DNA from: Eimeria necatrix
Lineage: Eukaryota; Apicomplexa; Conoidasida; Eucoccidiorida; Eimeriidae
Reading direction: 5' to 3'
NCBI RefSeq assembly: GCF_000499385.1
Contig: NW_013655090.1
Coordinates: 39,006-56,776, forward strand
DNA length: 17,771 nucleotides
In this document: positions 17,014 through 17,771 of the stretch, one piece after another
Layout: each line of letters starts with the position of its first letter
Numbering within the stretch: the first letter of the stretch is position 1
Notes under the pieces: model-generated
What the model saw: only the letters and a program-made list of their open reading frames with translations
Told to the model about the DNA's origin: nothing
Databases searched by the model: none
Translations under genes and position numbers: made by a program

Positions 17014-17542
17014 AAGACTTCTCTACTACTCAGTGGAGCTCCTGGTCGGAGTGGAGCAGCTGCGAGGGTATAGACACCTCAAAGGGCTGGAAGAAGAGAC
17101 GCAGAAATGTAAATTTAATTCTATTTAATTTTATTTTATTTATTTTATTTTGTTTTGTTTCCTTTTCTTTTTCGTAAAGTTCATTTAATTAAATGTTTTC
17201 CTTTTTTCTGATAACAAAATTCTTTTTTAAATTCAAAATCTTTTGGATTTTATTTTTGCTGCTGCTGCGCCTCTTTTGCATATTTTTGTCTTTTTCCTGC
17301 AAAGACAAAAACCTCTTTTGTGGTAACTAATAAGTGGATTTGTTCCTTTCGCCATTGCTGCTGCTGCTGCTGCTGCTGCTGTGCTGCTGCTGCTGCTGCT
17401 GCTCTGCTGCTGCTGCTGCTGCAGATTATTTCGTATGGATTCGTGGATGACAACGAAACCGCAGAAGAGAAATTATTTGAAGTTGCTTCCTGCAAAGAAG
17501 GAGGGACTTTGAATTCTTCAGAAGTTAGCAACAACATGCACG
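13600..17542 (+). CDS. Secreted apple/PAN and thrombospondin type 1-like protein, 3' truncated
   Basis: Exons: 13600-13912, 14200-14245, 14503-14696, 15094-15333, 15754-15880, 16925-17108 and 17425-17542, giving 1222 bases with matched phases (1, 2, 1, 1, 2, 0, 1). The start ATG leads into MARRALGAARVAACVAAVAG, a signal peptide. Residues about 120-184 resemble an apple/PAN domain (TYTWRECAAKLAG, FTFFSW, GTCTLIG). Residues about 190-264 are Cys-rich and TSP1-like (GEWQETGCSSWCEAGFAGRFRE). Residues about 265-310 hold a second apple-like start (KSWRDCQKECVDKF). Residues about 335-400 begin a clear TSP1 domain (WSSWSEWSSC, GWKKRRR, VASC). Such combinations occur in coccidian microneme and surface adhesins; that assignment is inferred. 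No membrane segment is visible because the gene leaves the window. The weakest join is 15880 to 16925. Confidence 0.75.
13924..13976. repeat. CTG tract after donor of adhesin-like exon 1
   Basis: About 17 CTG units begin some 11 bases inside the intron. Frames reading it as poly-Cys, Leu or Ala are not taken as coding. Confidence 0.93.
14268..14311. repeat. GCATGCAT array in intron 2
   Basis: About ten alternating GCAT units, directly after the palindrome variant GTGTACATACAC (14251-14262), which starts five bases after the donor. Confidence 0.92.
14503..14696 (+). CDS. Adhesin-like gene exon 3: apple/PAN-like domain
   Basis: The acceptor is GAGTTGCAG; the exon opens in phase 2 and ends GAC G|GTGGGG in phase 1. 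Cys spacing and the FxFFSW and CTL motifs fit a PAN/apple fold. A palindrome variant, GCGTACGTACAC, lies inside the coding sequence and is read as Gly-Arg-Thr-Tyr-Thr. Confidence 0.72.
15094..15333 (+). CDS. Adhesin-like gene exon 4: TSP1-like Cys-rich segment
   Basis: The acceptor is TTTTGTTTCAG and the donor GCG|GTGAGC. The exon holds ten cysteines, with GEWQETGCSSWC and CPHLWEVESCNQGVKC, a TSP1-like pattern with a diverged W-x-x-W core. Confidence 0.82.
15429..15745. repeat. TTA microsatellite in intron 4
   Basis: About 300 bases of ATT/TTA with occasional C or G substitutions, ending shortly before the GTTCAG acceptor at 15753. Open frames through it read poly-Leu, Tyr or Ile and are artefacts. 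Confidence 0.95.
15893..16096. repeat. TTTAAAGTTTTTATATATT repeat in intron 5
   Basis: About ten imperfect units of 15-22 bases near TTTAGTTTAAAGTTTTTATATA. Confidence 0.9.
16340..16655. repeat. 42-base AT-rich tandem repeat in intron 5
   Basis: The word CATATCAATT recurs at 16381, 16423, 16465, 16507, 16549, 16591 and 16633, an exact 42-base period. The rest of the unit reads ATTTAAAATAATATATACTTATATAC. Units differ by only one or two bases. Confidence 0.95.
16925..17108 (+). CDS. Adhesin-like gene exon 6: poly-Ala and TSP1 start
   Basis: After TDSVWLSGD come 16 Ala coded by a pure GCA tract, then QWSSWSEWSSC and KGWKKRRRN, the WxxWxxC and basic strand of a TSP1 repeat. The donor is AAT|GTAAAT. 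The acceptor is assigned to GCTGCAG at 16924 because of phase; an alternative start nearby is possible. Confidence 0.72.
17425..17542 (+). CDS. Adhesin-like gene exon 7, last one seen
   Basis: The acceptor is a CTG tract ending GCTGCAG and the donor CACG|GTAAGC. It encodes IISYGFVDDNETAEEKLFEVASCKEG, which supplies a further Cys expected of the TSP1 repeat, and a possible N-glycosylation site (Asn-Glu-Thr). Confidence 0.78.
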
Positions 17543-17561
17543 GTAAGCTGAGGCCTTTTCC

Positions 17562-17687
17562 TAGGGTTTAGGGTTTAGGGTTTAGAGTTTAGGGTTTAGG
17601 GTTTAGGGTTTATGGTGTAAAGGTTTATTTCCCTCCCAGGCTTCACGCTTTACCCCATAGTGTAGGGTTTAGGGTTTAGGGTTTAGG
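17562..17687. repeat. Interstitial telomere-like repeat (TTTAGGG type), two short runs
   Basis: TTTAGGG units run at 17562-17612 and 17663-17687, separated by about 50 bases of non-repeat sequence. They start about 20 bases after the donor of exon 7, in the opposite orientation to the tract at 4316. Confidence 0.93.
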
Positions 17688-17699
17688 CTCCACACATTC

Positions 17700-17771
17700 C
17701 GCCGCTGCTGCTGCCACTGCTGCCACTGCTGCCACTGCTACTGCTGCCACTGCTGCTGCTGCCACTGCTGC
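17700..17771. repeat. CTGCCACTG/CTG repeat at window edge
   Basis: Mixed GCTGCCACT and GCT units continue to the end of the window. Confidence 0.9.

Noticed and set aside
17641..17661. A tiny further exon of gene C after CCCTCCCAG at 17640
   Set aside because: The phase would fit for about seven codons, but no donor with good consensus follows and there is no family similarity to judge it.

Overview
The window looks like nuclear DNA of a coccidian apicomplexan, most probably Eimeria. The grounds are very many CAG/CTG tracts read as poly-Ala, Gln, Ser or Leu inside proteins, short runs of TTTAGGG/CCCTAAA telomere-type repeat inside the chromosome arm, AT-rich introns full of microsatellites, and genes typical of the group. 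The genus is inferred from these traits; no sequence search was possible.

Three spliced genes can be reconstructed by eye from family similarity and matching splice phases. (A) Plus strand, 3 to 4613: the 3' part of an HCNGP/SAP30BP-like nuclear protein, seven exons, start outside the window. (B) Minus strand, 12339 to 6234: a complete cathepsin C (dipeptidyl peptidase I) gene, nine exons, 2409 coding bases, about 802 residues, with signal peptide, exclusion domain, and Cys, His and Asn catalytic motifs. (C) Plus strand, 13600 to at least 17542: the 5' part of a secreted protein with apple/PAN-like and thrombospondin type 1-like cysteine-rich segments, seven exons seen, running off the right end. 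A and B are convergent, with a repeat-filled 1.6 kb gap (4614-6233). B and C are divergent, with a 1.26 kb gap (12340-13599) that should hold both promoters. B acts in the secretory or lysosome-like system, and C looks like an invasion-organelle or surface adhesin. The two share a promoter region, but nothing in the sequence proves joint regulation.

Repeats make up much of the rest: two GCTA tetranucleotide blocks, two interstitial telomere-like tracts, intronic minisatellites of 45 and 42 bases, TGCATGC arrays, TTA and TTTA microsatellites, and at least 25 CAG/CTG tracts. The most unusual signal is a dispersed perfect palindrome, GGTGTACGTACACC. Its 12-base core occurs exactly eight times and with one or two changes about ten more times, mostly in introns and intergenic DNA. 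In two places it forms the 3' end of an intron.
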